DNA of 64,000 bases from Micromonospora sp. WMMD1128. GTDB taxonomy: Bacteria; Actinomycetota; Actinomycetes; Mycobacteriales; Micromonosporaceae. The position numbers and the translations under genes are program-made. The notes below the pieces were generated by a model. The model was not told the DNA's origin and ran no database searches. It worked only from the letters and a program-made list of their open reading frames with translations. The number at the start of each line of letters is the position of its first letter. The first letter of the stretch is position 1. Location: positions 4,738,001 through 4,802,000 of the forward strand of contig NZ_CP114902.1 of the NCBI RefSeq assembly GCF_027497235.1. The letters are read 5' to 3'. Below, in pieces: positions 1-9,001 of the stretch.

Positions 1-108
1 TCAGGGTGCTGCTGACCGACAGCCCGGTCCAGAAGCCCCCCCGAGACACCCCCGTCACCCGCACACCCGCGCTTTCCCCCTCCCCCGGCCCTCACACACC
101 CACCCTGT

Positions 109-158
109 TTCACGGAAAGTGGGGCTATCCGAGGCCGGATAGGCCCACTTTCCGTGAA
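109..158. repeat. Palindromic repeat, family A (variant copy)
   Basis: Two 22-nt arms (109-130 and 137-158) are complementary with one mismatch and flank a 6-nt loop. The core (AAGTGG then ATCC, mirrored by GGAT then CCACTT) matches the palindromes at 21807, 39734 and 40178. It lies about 45 nt past the stop of the adjacent leftward gene and could also serve as its terminator. The rest of 1-201 shows no supportable gene. Confidence 0.75.
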
Positions 159-201
159 TCTGCGCCGAGCGGGGGTGAGGGGTGAGGGTGGGGTGGGGCG
201 G

Positions 202-1266
202 TCAGCGGAGGCGGCGGCCTCGGGGGATCGGGTCGGTCTCGTCGTCGAACTCGCCGATGACCTCCTCCAGGAGGTCCTCCAGCGCGACGAAGCCGATCGG
301 CCGGGTCGGTCCGCCGCCGTTGCGCACCAGCGCGAGCTGCGCCTGCCGGCCCCGCATGGCGGCCACCGCCTCGGTCACCGACGCCTCGGCGGGCAGCGTG
401 AACGCGCCAGTCATCAGCTCCCCGGCGGTGGCCGGCCGGCCGTTCGTGACCGCCCGCACCGCCTCCCGTACGTGGACCAGGCCGCACACCTCGCCACCCG
501 CGTCGAGGACGGCGAGCCGGGACCGGCCGCTGTCCCGCGACACGTGCTCGATCCGCTCGGCGGTGTCGTCGCGGCGCACGGTGACGATCCGGTCGAACGG
601 CTCCATCACCTGCGCGACCGTGGTGCCCTGCAACTCCAGCATGCTTGTCAGCAACTGGTGCTGCTCCGCGCCGAGCAGCCCGTGCTCCCGGGACTGTTCC
701 AGCAGGATGCGCAGCTCGTCCGGGCCGTGCACCTGGGCGAGCTGGTCCTGCTGCCGCACGCCGACCACCCGCAGCATCACGTTGGCCAGGCCGTTGAGCA
801 GGGAGAGCACCGGACGGGCGATCCGGGCGAAGGCCCGGAACGGCAGCGCCAGCAGCATCGCCGAGCGCTCCGCGTCGGTGATCGCCCACGACTTCGGCGC
901 CATCTCACCGACCACCAGGTGCAGGAAGGTCACCAGGCCCAGCGCGAACAGCAGGCCGACGACGTGGCTGGCCGCGTCCGGCAGGCCGACCGCGTGCAGC
1001 AGCGGGCTGAGCAGGTGCTCGATGGCCGGCTCGGCGAGCGCACCGAGGCCGAGCGTGCACAGCGTGATGCCGAGCTGGGCGCCGGCAAGCATCAGGCTCA
1101 GCTCGCGGACGCCGTCGAGCGCCGCGCGGGCCGCCCGGCCGCCACCGGCCGCCGACTGCTCCAGCCGATACCGCTTGGCGGCGACCAACGCGAACTCGGC
1201 CGCCACGAAGAATCCGTTGAGCGCCAGCAGCACCACGGAGAAGATCAGCGCGAACCCGGGGCTCAT
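202..1266 (-). CDS. CNNM/CorC-type membrane protein (DUF21 plus CBS pair)
   Basis: A 354-residue membrane protein of the HlyC/CorC (CNNM) family, associated with divalent cation transport or efflux; the substrate cannot be read from sequence. The N-terminal ~190 residues form the DUF21 membrane domain (signature NGFFVAAEFALVAAKR), followed by two CBS motifs at about 205-330. The protein stops soon after CBS2 (EEVIGEFDDETDP), so the C-terminal transporter-associated domain present in its upstream neighbour is missing. The start overlaps the stop of that neighbour by 4 nt, so the two are almost certainly cotranscribed and may form a heteromer (inference). Confidence 0.9.
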   Translation of the reverse strand: MSPGFALIFSVVLLALNGFFVAAEFALVAAKRYRLEQSAAGGGRAARAALDGVRELSLMLAGAQLGITLCTLGLGALAEPAIEHLLSPLLHAVGLPDAASHVVGLLFALGLVTFLHLVVGEMAPKSWAITDAERSAMLLALPFRAFARIARPVLSLLNGLANVMLRVVGVRQQDQLAQVHGPDELRILLEQSREHGLLGAEQHQLLTSMLELQGTTVAQVMEPFDRIVTVRRDDTAERIEHVSRDSGRSRLAVLDAGGEVCGLVHVREAVRAVTNGRPATAGELMTGAFTLPAEASVTEAVAAMRGRQAQLALVRNGGGPTRPIGFVALEDLLEEVIGEFDDETDPIPRGRRLR

Positions 1267-2618
1267 GCCGCCCCCTCCCCGGACACGTCGGCGGTCGACC
1301 GCAGTCGCACCGAGTCGGCCACGTGCCGGTCCACGGCCAACACCTCGACAAGCACCCGCGGCCCGGACGACGGCTCGTCGCCCTCACCGGTGGGCGCGAT
1401 CTCCAGCCGGTCGCCGACCTCGGGCACCCGGCCCAGCTCCCGCATCACCAGGCCGGAGAGCGTGTCGTACTCGGGCGCCTCGGGCAGCTCGATGCCGGTG
1501 CTGTCGACGACCTCGTCGATCCGCCAGCGGGCCGGCACCACCCACGAGCCGTCCTCCTGCCGGGCCGGCGCCCGCTCCGGCGGATCGTCCTCGTCGCGGA
1601 TCGGCCCGACCAGTTCCTCGGCCAGATCCTCCAGCGTGATCACGCCGGCGAACCCGCCGTACTCGTCGACCACGCAGGCCAACTGCCGGTGCCCGGACCG
1701 CAGCCGGTCCAGCACCGTCGGCAGCGGCAGCGTCTCCGGCACCAGCAACGGGGGTACGGCCACCGCGTCGATCCGGGTGCTCCCCCGCTCAGCCGGCGGC
1801 ACCCCCAGCACGTCGGCGATGCCGATCACACCGATCAGGTCGTCGACGCCCTCGGCGCCGCGGACCGGGAACCGGGAGTGACCGGTGTCGAGCATCTCGA
1901 CGACCCGGCTGACCGGCTCGTCGGCCCGGACGGTGTGCACGTCCACCCGGGGCACCATGGCCTCGCCCGCGGTCAACTCCCGGAAGTCGAGCCCCCGGTC
2001 GAGCAGGTCGGACATCTCCGCGTCGAGGTGCCCCTCCTCGCGGGACTCGGCGATGATCTGTTCCAGGTCGGCCGGGGTGGCGCCGCTCGGCAGCTCCTCG
2101 ATCGGCTCGATGCCGACCCGGCGGAGCAGCCGCACGGCGGCCCGGTCGAAGAGCGTGATCAGCGGACCGGCGATCCGCAGGTAGACCAGGGTGGACCGGG
2201 ACAGCGCCCGGGCGAGCGGCTCGGCCCGAGCGATGGCCAGGTTCTTCGGGGCCAGCTCACCCAGGACCATCTGCACCACGGTGGCGATGACCAGGGCCAG
2301 CGCCACCGACAGCGGCAGCGCCACCGCACTCGACACGCCTGCGACGCCGAGCAGGTCGGCCAGCCCGGCACCCAGGTACGGCTCGGCGACGTAACCGACG
2401 AGCAGGGCGGTCACGGTGATGCCGAGCTGGGCGCCGGACAGCATGAAGGAGAGCCGACCGGTGACCTCCAGGGCCCGGGCGGCGGCGCGGTCGCCACCGT
2501 CGGCGAGTTGTTTGAGCTTGCCGCGGTCGACGGCGACGTAACCGAACTCCTGCGCCACGAAATAGCCGGTGGCGGCGGTGAGCACGGTGATGAGAAGGAG
2601 ACCGACGATGATCAGCAC
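1263..2618 (-). CDS. CNNM/CorC-type membrane protein with CorC_HlyC domain
   Basis: A 451-residue paralogue of the downstream gene. DUF21 membrane domain at about 1-185 (GYFVAQEFGYVAVDR), CBS pair at about 205-335, and a C-terminal CorC/HlyC transporter-associated domain at about 350-430 (SWVVPARWRIDEV). Family role is Mg/Co transport-associated or ion efflux. The start is GTG (2616-2618) with no convincing Shine-Dalgarno; the stop of a possible 33-codon upstream ORF overlaps it, so translation may be coupled. First gene of a two-gene operon with the 202-1266 gene. Confidence 0.9.
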   Translation of the reverse strand: MLIIVGLLLITVLTAATGYFVAQEFGYVAVDRGKLKQLADGGDRAAARALEVTGRLSFMLSGAQLGITVTALLVGYVAEPYLGAGLADLLGVAGVSSAVALPLSVALALVIATVVQMVLGELAPKNLAIARAEPLARALSRSTLVYLRIAGPLITLFDRAAVRLLRRVGIEPIEELPSGATPADLEQIIAESREEGHLDAEMSDLLDRGLDFRELTAGEAMVPRVDVHTVRADEPVSRVVEMLDTGHSRFPVRGAEGVDDLIGVIGIADVLGVPPAERGSTRIDAVAVPPLLVPETLPLPTVLDRLRSGHRQLACVVDEYGGFAGVITLEDLAEELVGPIRDEDDPPERAPARQEDGSWVVPARWRIDEVVDSTGIELPEAPEYDTLSGLVMRELGRVPEVGDRLEIAPTGEGDEPSSGPRVLVEVLAVDRHVADSVRLRSTADVSGEGAA

Positions 2619-2713
2619 GGGAGGTTCAGGGCTCCCGGGGTCGTCGGGGAGGGGAGATGCCGGGTACGACCCGGCCGGCTACTGCTGCCCTCCGGGGCAG
2701 GAGAGTCGATCAT
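2612..2713 (-). CDS. Possible leaderless upstream ORF (33 aa)
   Basis: An ATG at 2711-2713 opens 33 codons, rich in Ser, Pro, Gly and Arg, ending in TGA at 2612-2614 inside the first codons of the CNNM gene. A TAAAAT hexamer (2720-2725) lies 6 nt before the ATG, the spacing expected for a leaderless transcript. I do not recognise the peptide; the likely role, if real, is translational coupling or attenuation of the downstream gene. No homology evidence is available, and it could be chance. Confidence 0.35.
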   Translation of the reverse strand: MIDSPAPEGSSSRPGRTRHLPSPTTPGALNLPC

Positions 2714-2719
2714 GCGGCC

Positions 2720-2725
2720 ATTTTA
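2720..2725 (-). promoter_or_regulatory. Candidate -10 element (TAAAAT) for the CNNM operon
   Basis: On the minus strand the hexamer reads TAAAAT, the most AT-rich word in the 2619-2780 gap between mnhG and the CNNM operon. It precedes an ATG by 6 nt. No clear -35 is visible. Confidence 0.45.
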
Positions 2726-2780
2726 TCGGTGCCCGCTGGGTGCCCGCTGAAGGTGCCGGGAACCGCACCGCGGGTCCGGT

Positions 2781-3104
2781 TCAGGCCAGCTCGTCGACGT
2801 CGAGCAGGGTCCGGTCGATCCGCCCGGACCGGTAGGCGGCCCGGCCGATCATCTGCGCGGCGACCGGCGCGGTGGAGAGCTGGAAGATCGCCACCAGCGC
2901 CAGCATCCCCAGGTCCGAGCCGGTACGCAGGCGCAACGCCAGCCCGCCCAGGAGCAGCAGCACGCCGAGCACCTGCGGCTTGGTGGCCGCGTGCATCCGG
3001 TCCAGGGTGTCCGGGAACCGCACCAGCCCGATGCCGGCGACCAGGCTCAGCAACGCCCCACCGAGCAGCAGGATCCCCCCGGCCCAGTCCGCCACGACCG
3101 TCAT
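2781..3104 (-). CDS. mnhG: Mrp-type Na+/H+ antiporter subunit G
   Basis: A 107-residue MnhG/MrpG/PhaG protein with three predicted membrane helices. The family signature GIGLVRFPDTLDRMHAATKPQ is near residues 25-45. The ATG at 3102-3104 overlaps the mnhF stop by 4 nt, which fixes the start. Last gene of the mnhA-C-D-E-F-G operon, whose products form a membrane antiporter exporting Na+ or other monovalent cations in exchange for protons. Confidence 0.92.
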   Translation of the reverse strand: MTVVADWAGGILLLGGALLSLVAGIGLVRFPDTLDRMHAATKPQVLGVLLLLGGLALRLRTGSDLGMLALVAIFQLSTAPVAAQMIGRAAYRSGRIDRTLLDVDELA

Positions 3105-3364
3105 GATTCGGCCCGGACGGCGAAGCGGACCAACGAGACCGAGCCGACGAAACCGAGCAGCGACAGCACCACGAGCACCGGCAGGGTGGTGGCGTGCCGG
3201 GTCACCGCCGCCTCCGCCCCGACCGCGCCGAGCATGGCCGCCAGCAGCAGGTCGGCGCCGACGATCCGGTCGAGCAGGGACGGGCCGCGGTAGATCCGGA
3301 CCAGGGCGAGCAGCGCGGTGGCTGAGAACAGCACGGTCAGCGCGACGGCGAGCAGGGCGGTCAC
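3101..3364 (-). CDS. mnhF: Mrp-type Na+/H+ antiporter subunit F
   Basis: An 87-residue MnhF/MrpF protein with three predicted helices and the conserved RIYRGPSLLDRIVGADLL segment. It overlaps mnhE and mnhG by 4 nt on each side, consistent with tight coupling in the operon. Confidence 0.92.
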   Translation of the reverse strand: MTALLAVALTVLFSATALLALVRIYRGPSLLDRIVGADLLLAAMLGAVGAEAAVTRHATTLPVLVVLSLLGFVGSVSLVRFAVRAES

Positions 3365-3978
3365 GTGTGGTTCCTCCGATCGGCGGGTTCGAGGTCGAGC
3401 TGGCGTACCTCGGTGGGAGAGCCGACGGCGCGGACGATGCGCCGTTCGACGGTGAGCACGCGGTCGCGGCTGCCGGCCAGGTCCTCGGGGCCGCGCACGT
3501 CAAGCACGTGCACGTAGAGCACGCCCCGCGCCCGGTCGATGTCGAGGATCAGGGTGCCCGGCACCAGCGAGATCACCTCGGCGGTCAGCGCCAGGTTCAG
3601 GTCGGTGCGGACCCGCAGCGGCACCGCGATGATCGCGCCGCGCGGCCGGTAGCCGGGACGCAGCGCCACGGCCGCCACGTGCACGCTGGCGCTGACCAGC
3701 TCCGCGGCGAACGTGCCGGCCAGCACCAGCAGCGGAACGGGACGTAACCGGCCGCCGAAGGTGACCGGCGGCAGCGGGAAGAAGAACAGCACGGCCGCAC
3801 CGACCACCACTCCGGTGAGCAGGTTGCCCCAGGAGACGTCGCCCCAGAGCAGCAGCCAGGCGACGACAAGCCACCCGAGCGCGACGGCCTGGTCGCGCCA
3901 CCGCCCGCCCCGGCCCACCGTCGGCCGGTCGGCGGCCGGCGGCGCGTCGCCCCGACCCGGGGGCTCGTCGCCGGTCAC
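3361..3978 (-). CDS. mnhE: Mrp-type Na+/H+ antiporter subunit E
   Basis: A 205-residue MnhE/MrpE protein. A hydrophilic N-terminal ~30 residues precedes two to three helices, then a C-terminal cytoplasmic domain with the family segment SLVPGTLILDID and YVHVLDV. The start is the GTG at 3976-3978, which overlaps the mnhD stop by 4 nt; the frame stays open further upstream but that part is a shadow of mnhD. Confidence 0.9.
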   Translation of the reverse strand: MTGDEPPGRGDAPPAADRPTVGRGGRWRDQAVALGWLVVAWLLLWGDVSWGNLLTGVVVGAAVLFFFPLPPVTFGGRLRPVPLLVLAGTFAAELVSASVHVAAVALRPGYRPRGAIIAVPLRVRTDLNLALTAEVISLVPGTLILDIDRARGVLYVHVLDVRGPEDLAGSRDRVLTVERRIVRAVGSPTEVRQLDLEPADRRNHT

Positions 3979-5483
3979 GGCACCTCCCGGGGCAGGACCG
4001 CCCGGACGTACGGGGTGCGCTGGCGCAGGTCGGTGGCGGCGTCCACGGTGACCTGGAACAGTGGGCCGGCGACCAGGGTGAGCAGCACGCCGAGCGCCAC
4101 GAGCGCGGCGGTGGCGCCGACCATCAGACCGGGCAGCCGGACCACCGGGGTGGTGGTGGCCAGTCGCGGCGACCGCCAGAACGCGATGTTCCACACCCGG
4201 GACGCCACGTAGAGGGTGAGCAGGCTGGTGAGCGTGCCCGCGCCGACCAGCACGGCGGGTAGCGCGCCGCCGGCCGCCACGCCGGCCTGGAGCAGGCCGA
4301 GCTTGCCGAGGAAACCGGAGAACGGCGGGATGCCGGCCAGGTTCATCGCCGGGACGAAGAAGAGCACCGCGACCACCGGGGTGATCCGCGCCAGCCCGCC
4401 GATCCGGCGCAGGTCGGTGCTGCCGGCCCGTTCCTCGACCAGGCCGGCGACCAGGAAGAGCGTCGTCTGCACGGTGATGTGGTGCACCACGTAGAAGATC
4501 GACCCGGACAGGCCGGCCACGCTGCTCAACGCCACCCCGAAGATCATGTAGCCGATGTGGCTGACCAGGGTGAAGGAGAAGAGCCGCTTCATGTCCGACT
4601 GGGCCACCGCGCCGAGGATGCCGACCACCATGGTCAGGCCGGCCACCACCATCAGCAGGCCGGACAGGTGGCCGCCGGGGAACAGCAGCGTCTCGGTGCG
4701 GATGATCGCGTACACCCCGACCTTGGTCAGCAGGCCGGCGAAGACGGCGGTGACCGGCGCGGGCGCGGTCGGATAGCTGTCCGGCAGCCAGGCGGAGACC
4801 GGAAAGACCGCCGCCTTGATGCCGAACGCGAGCAGCAGCGTCAGTTGCAGGGCCAGGCGTACGCCGGACGGCAGCGCGTCCAGCCGGCCGGCGAGCTGCG
4901 CCATGTTCAACGTGCCGGTGGCCGCGTACACAAGTCCCACGGCGGAGAGGAAGAGCAGCGACGACAGGATGCTGACCACCACGTACGTCGAGCCGGTGCG
5001 CAGCCGGACCTCGGTGCCGCCCAGCGTGATCAGCACGAAGCTCGCGGCCAGCAGGAGCTCGAAGCCGACGAAGAGGTTGAACAGGTCACCGGCCAGGAAG
5101 GCGTTCGTCACGCCGGCCGTGAGCACCAGGTAGGTGGGGTGGTAGATGCTGACCGGCGCGGTCTCGCCGGTCTCCGCCCGGCCCTGGCCGATCGAGTAGA
5201 GCAGCACGCAGAGCGTGACCGCCGAGGAGACCACCAGCATCAGCGCCGCCAACTGGTCGGCCACCAGCACGATGCCGACCGGCGCCGGCCAGCCACCCAC
5301 CCGGGTCACCACCGGACCGTGCCGGTACGCCTCGACCAGCAGCACCACCGCGACCGCCAGGACGCCGGCCAGGCAGAGCACGCTGATCGAGCGCTGCAAC
5401 CGGGGCCGCCCGGTCAGCATCAGGGTGAGCGCCGCGCCGAGCAGCGGCACCACCACCGGCAACGGCACCAGCCCGCTCACCAC
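3975..5483 (-). CDS. mnhD: Mrp-type Na+/H+ antiporter subunit D
   Basis: About 502 residues, homologous to NuoM/NuoN and MrpD, a 14-helix proton-pathway subunit. Visible family landmarks are FNLFVGFELLLAASFVLI, the KAAVFPVSAWLPDSYP segment with its membrane lysine, and HIGYMIFGVAL. GTG codons at 5481-5483 and 5478-5480 are the plausible starts because the hydrophobic N-terminus begins there; upstream sequence in frame is Arg/Ala-rich noise. It is separated from mnhC by 85 nt, the only sizeable gap in this operon. Confidence 0.9.
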   Translation of the reverse strand: MVSGLVPLPVVVPLLGAALTLMLTGRPRLQRSISVLCLAGVLAVAVVLLVEAYRHGPVVTRVGGWPAPVGIVLVADQLAALMLVVSSAVTLCVLLYSIGQGRAETGETAPVSIYHPTYLVLTAGVTNAFLAGDLFNLFVGFELLLAASFVLITLGGTEVRLRTGSTYVVVSILSSLLFLSAVGLVYAATGTLNMAQLAGRLDALPSGVRLALQLTLLLAFGIKAAVFPVSAWLPDSYPTAPAPVTAVFAGLLTKVGVYAIIRTETLLFPGGHLSGLLMVVAGLTMVVGILGAVAQSDMKRLFSFTLVSHIGYMIFGVALSSVAGLSGSIFYVVHHITVQTTLFLVAGLVEERAGSTDLRRIGGLARITPVVAVLFFVPAMNLAGIPPFSGFLGKLGLLQAGVAAGGALPAVLVGAGTLTSLLTLYVASRVWNIAFWRSPRLATTTPVVRLPGLMVGATAALVALGVLLTLVAGPLFQVTVDAATDLRQRTPYVRAVLPREVP

Positions 5484-5568
5484 GCCGCCCTTCGGCGCGC
5501 GCGCGGGGCTGCGCCGCGCCTGCCGTTGCGTACCGGCAACGCTCGTGGACCCGGCCCGCTCCGCGCGC
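5484..5568. other. mnhC-mnhD intergenic gap with inverted repeat
   Basis: The other mnh junctions overlap or abut, but this gap is 85 nt. It contains a short inverted repeat (CGTTGC, 6-nt loop, GCAACG, about 5524-5541) and very GC-rich flanks. It could be a processing or attenuation hairpin or an inserted repeat element; function unknown. Confidence 0.4.
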
Positions 5569-6045
5569 TCACGAGCCCTCGCCCCGGCGCAGCCGGCGGC
5601 GGGCCGGCTCCGGATCGACCTGTTCCGGATCGCCGTCCGGGCCCTCGCCGCCGAGGTCCGCGGTGGCCACCTCGTTGCGCTCGGCCAGCCGGACGATCTG
5701 CCGGTCCTCCAAGTCGTCCTGTACCTCGTCGTCACCGCTCGTGTGCCAGCTCCGGTACGCGACGGCGAGCAGGAACGCGGTCAGCCCGAACGTGATCACC
5801 ACGGCGGTGAGCACCATGGCCTGCGTCAACGCGTCGCTCATCAGCTCCGGCGGGGCGGTGCCGACGAGCGGCGCCGCGCCGGACCGCCCGCCGAGCAGGA
5901 TGAGCAGGTTCACCCCGTTGCCGAGCAGGATGACGCCGAGCAGGATCCGGGTCAGGCTGCGTTCCAGCAGCAGCGTGACACCCGTGGCGACGAGCACACC
6001 GACCGCCAGCACGAGCACGAGCGTCGGCCCGGCCACGCCCCGCAT
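5569..6045 (-). CDS. mnhC: Mrp-type Na+/H+ antiporter subunit C
   Basis: A 158-residue MnhC/MrpC protein, homologous to NuoK. Three membrane helices cover about residues 1-100, with the NuoK-like core LGVILLGNGVNLLILL and DALTQAMVLTAVVITFG. A ~58-residue acidic hydrophilic tail (rich in Asp and Glu) follows, longer than in minimal MrpC proteins. The ATG at 6043-6045 shares one base with the stop of the upstream A/B subunit (TGATG). Confidence 0.92.
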   Translation of the reverse strand: MRGVAGPTLVLVLAVGVLVATGVTLLLERSLTRILLGVILLGNGVNLLILLGGRSGAAPLVGTAPPELMSDALTQAMVLTAVVITFGLTAFLLAVAYRSWHTSGDDEVQDDLEDRQIVRLAERNEVATADLGGEGPDGDPEQVDPEPARRRLRRGEGS

Positions 6046-8858
6046 CAGGACTGTCCCTCGCGCTGGACGGTGAGACCCCGGCCCGGCTCGCCGGCGGCCT
6101 CGACGTGCCGGTCCACCTCGGCGCCCAGGCTGCGCAGGATGTCCAGCACCAACCCGACCACGACCAGGTAGACGCCGATGTCGAAGAAGATCGACGTGAC
6201 CAGGTAGGTGTGCCCCAGGTTGACCTTGACGCTCTGCAGCACATCGCCGGTGAGCACCAGGCCGAGCACGCCACTGCCGACCGACAGGGCCAGGCCCGCG
6301 CCGAGCACCGTGCCCGCGCCCACCGGTGCCGCCTCGGCCAGCTCGTACCGCCCGCCGGCCAGGTAGCGCAGGGTCAGCGCGAGGCCGGCGACCAGCCCGC
6401 CGGCGAAACCGCCACCGGGGGCGTTGTGCCCGGAGAAGAGCAGGAACAGCGAGAAGAGCAGCACGGTGTGGAAGATCAGCCGGGTGACCACCTCGAACAC
6501 GATCGAGCGCCGCCGCTCGTGCAGCGTCTGCCCGCCGCGCAACCAGACCGTACGCCCGGCGCGCGGCATCGCCGGGCGGGGACGGCGTGGGCGCGGCCCG
6601 GTCCGCGACCGCTCGAAGATCAGGCTGGCCACCCCGGTCGCGGTCACCACGAGCACCGAGATCTCGCCCATGGTGTCCCAGGCCCGGATGTCGACCAGGG
6701 TCACGTTCACCACGTTGCGGCCGTACCCCTGCGTGACCGCCAGGTCGGGAAAGGCCGCGGAGATCGGCGGCGCCCGCCGGGCCCCGGCCGCGGTCAGCGT
6801 CAGACCGGCCGCCACCAGGCCGGCGGCGACCCCGACGACCCGCCGCACCCAACGGCTGCGACGCAGCGGACGGGCCGAGAAGCGTTCCGGCAACCGGCGC
6901 AGCACCAGCACGAAGACGGCGATGGTGGCGGTCTCCACCAGGAACTGGGTGAGCGCCAGATCCGGCGCGCCGTAGAGGACGAACATCATCGCGGTGCCGT
7001 AGCCGGTCACGCCGACGAGCAGCATGGCGGTGAGCCGGCGGCGCGCGCCGACCGCCAGCACCGCGGCCACCGCGATCACCACGCAGACCACCAACTGGGC
7101 CGGGTTGTCCCAGGGCACCAGGTGGACCCGCCACGGCTCGGTGGTGACCATCGCCATGCCCGGCACCAGCACCAGGACGACGAGCACCGCACCGAGATAC
7201 TGCGGCAGCGAACCACGCTGGGTGACGCTTGTGACGTGGATGGCGAACCGGTCGAAGCGGTGCGTCACCCACTCGTACCCCTGCCTGCCGGAGACCGGGG
7301 AACGCAGCGCGGCAAGCGCGGGCGCGAGCGGGCCGCGGGCCAGGTGCAGCGCCACGCCGCCGGCCAGCACCAGGGCGGAGAGGCCGAGCGCCGCGGTCGG
7401 CCCGTGCCAGAGCGCCAGGTGCTCCTCGACCGGGCCGAACAGTTCGGCGTACGGGTCGAGCAGGCCACCCAGCCAACCGACGGCCGACCCGGCGGCGAGC
7501 CCGGCCACGGCGAGCACCGCCGGCGGCAGGAGCATCGCCGCGGGCGCGTGGTCCAACTCGGTGGCCGGCATGCCGGGCCGGGTGCCGAACGCGCCCCACA
7601 GGAAGCGGATGCTGTAGGCGACCGTCAGCGCGCTGCCGGCGACAAGCGCCACCAGCACCCACGGCCGGTCGGTGAACGCGGCGAGCACCGCCTCCTTGGC
7701 CACGAACCCGAGCAGCGGCGGCACGCCGGCCATCGACGCGGCGGCCAACGTGGCGACCGTGGCCAGCACCGGCGCGGCCCGCCCCACCCCGGACAGCTCC
7801 CGCAGGTCCCGGCTGCCCGCCTGGTGGTCGAGGAGCCCGACGACGAGGAAGAGCGCCGACTTGAACAGGGCGTGCGCCGCCAGCATGGCGACGCCGGCGA
7901 GCGCCGCGGCCGGGGTGCCCGCGCCGAGCGCCACCGCGAGCAGGCCGAGCTGGCTGACCGTCCCGTACGCCAACAGCAGCTTCAGGTCGCACTGCCGCAA
8001 CGCCGCCCACCCGCCGGCGACGAGCGTGACCAGCCCGGCGACCACGGTGACCGGCCGCCACGGCCCGGCCGGGGCGAGCGTCGGGCCGAGCAGCGCGATC
8101 AGGAAGACGCCCGCCTTCACCATGGCCGCCGCGTGCAGGTACGCGCTGACCGGCGTCGGCGCCGCCATCGCCACCGGCAGCCAGGCGTTGAAGGGGAACA
8201 CCGCGGACTTGGCAAGCGCGCCGGCCAGGATGAGCAGCACCGCGGTGACCAGGTATCCGCCGCCGGGCAGCGGCGCGGCGGCCACCGTCGACAGGCGGTA
8301 GCCGCCCGCATGGTGGCCGAGCAGCAGGAACCCGACGAGCATGGCCAGCCCGCCCAGCGTGGTGACGGTGAGCGCCTGCGCGGCGGCCCACCGGCTGGAC
8401 CGGCGCTCGGTGCTGTGGCCGATCAGCAGGTAGGAGAAGACGGTGGTCAGCTCCCAGAAGACGTAGAGCAGGAGCAGGTTGTCGGAGACGACGAGCCCGA
8501 GCATCGCGCCGGCGAAGGCCACCATCACCGCGGCGAACCGGCCCAGCCCGATCGAGCCGGCCCGGAAGTAGCGGGCCGAGTAGCCGAGCACGAGCGCGCC
8601 GACGCCGCCGACCAGCAGCAGCATCAGCCAGGACAGCGTGGTGACGCGCAGCGCGACATCGAACCCCAACTGCGGGATCCAGGGGTACGTCTCGGCCACC
8701 GCGCCGCCGTCGCGTACCGCACCGGTGCGCGCCACCGCCCAGCCGGCCGTGGCGGCCGGGGCGAGCGCGAGCAGCAGGCAGGCGCGCGGACCCCACCGGC
8801 GGACCAGCGACGGCGCGAGCAGGGCCGCCACCAGGTGCAGGATCAGCAGGACGAGCAC
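6045..8858 (-). CDS. mnhA: Mrp-type Na+/H+ antiporter subunit A/B fusion
   Basis: About 937 residues. The N-terminal two thirds are NuoL-like MrpA (YVFWELTTVFSYLLIG, KSAVFPFNAWLPVAM, HALFKSALFLVVGL). The C-terminal third carries the MrpB-type domain (GHNAPGGGFAGGLVAG), so no separate mnhB is needed. The start is GTG 8856-8858, preceded by GGGAG at about 7 nt and followed at once by a hydrophobic helix. First gene of the operon; the 8859-9001 leader shows no clear promoter. Confidence 0.9.
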   Translation of the reverse strand: MLVLLILHLVAALLAPSLVRRWGPRACLLLALAPAATAGWAVARTGAVRDGGAVAETYPWIPQLGFDVALRVTTLSWLMLLLVGGVGALVLGYSARYFRAGSIGLGRFAAVMVAFAGAMLGLVVSDNLLLLYVFWELTTVFSYLLIGHSTERRSSRWAAAQALTVTTLGGLAMLVGFLLLGHHAGGYRLSTVAAAPLPGGGYLVTAVLLILAGALAKSAVFPFNAWLPVAMAAPTPVSAYLHAAAMVKAGVFLIALLGPTLAPAGPWRPVTVVAGLVTLVAGGWAALRQCDLKLLLAYGTVSQLGLLAVALGAGTPAAALAGVAMLAAHALFKSALFLVVGLLDHQAGSRDLRELSGVGRAAPVLATVATLAAASMAGVPPLLGFVAKEAVLAAFTDRPWVLVALVAGSALTVAYSIRFLWGAFGTRPGMPATELDHAPAAMLLPPAVLAVAGLAAGSAVGWLGGLLDPYAELFGPVEEHLALWHGPTAALGLSALVLAGGVALHLARGPLAPALAALRSPVSGRQGYEWVTHRFDRFAIHVTSVTQRGSLPQYLGAVLVVLVLVPGMAMVTTEPWRVHLVPWDNPAQLVVCVVIAVAAVLAVGARRRLTAMLLVGVTGYGTAMMFVLYGAPDLALTQFLVETATIAVFVLVLRRLPERFSARPLRRSRWVRRVVGVAAGLVAAGLTLTAAGARRAPPISAAFPDLAVTQGYGRNVVNVTLVDIRAWDTMGEISVLVVTATGVASLIFERSRTGPRPRRPRPAMPRAGRTVWLRGGQTLHERRRSIVFEVVTRLIFHTVLLFSLFLLFSGHNAPGGGFAGGLVAGLALTLRYLAGGRYELAEAAPVGAGTVLGAGLALSVGSGVLGLVLTGDVLQSVKVNLGHTYLVTSIFFDIGVYLVVVGLVLDILRSLGAEVDRHVEAAGEPGRGLTVQREGQS

Positions 8859-9001
8859 GCGCGCTCCCGGTCGAGGTGACAGCGCGCCGGGGCACGCTGG
8901 GTGCACGACCGATCAGACGCCACTTCCCTCGCAGCCGGGCCGTTTTCCCCGAAACCCACCCACCTCGCTGCCCCGGCCCGCTCGACCAGGAGTTCGGGCC
9001 G

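Noticed and set aside
1..108. 3' end of a gene entering from the left edge
   Set aside because: Two plus-strand frames are open at the edge but the products are Pro/Thr/Ser-rich noise and no stop or motif supports a gene end.
6105..8879. 924-residue plus-strand ORF opposite mnhA
   Set aside because: Antisense shadow caused by strong third-position GC; the product is His/Gln/Arg-rich with no motif, while the minus strand encodes a clear MrpA/B.
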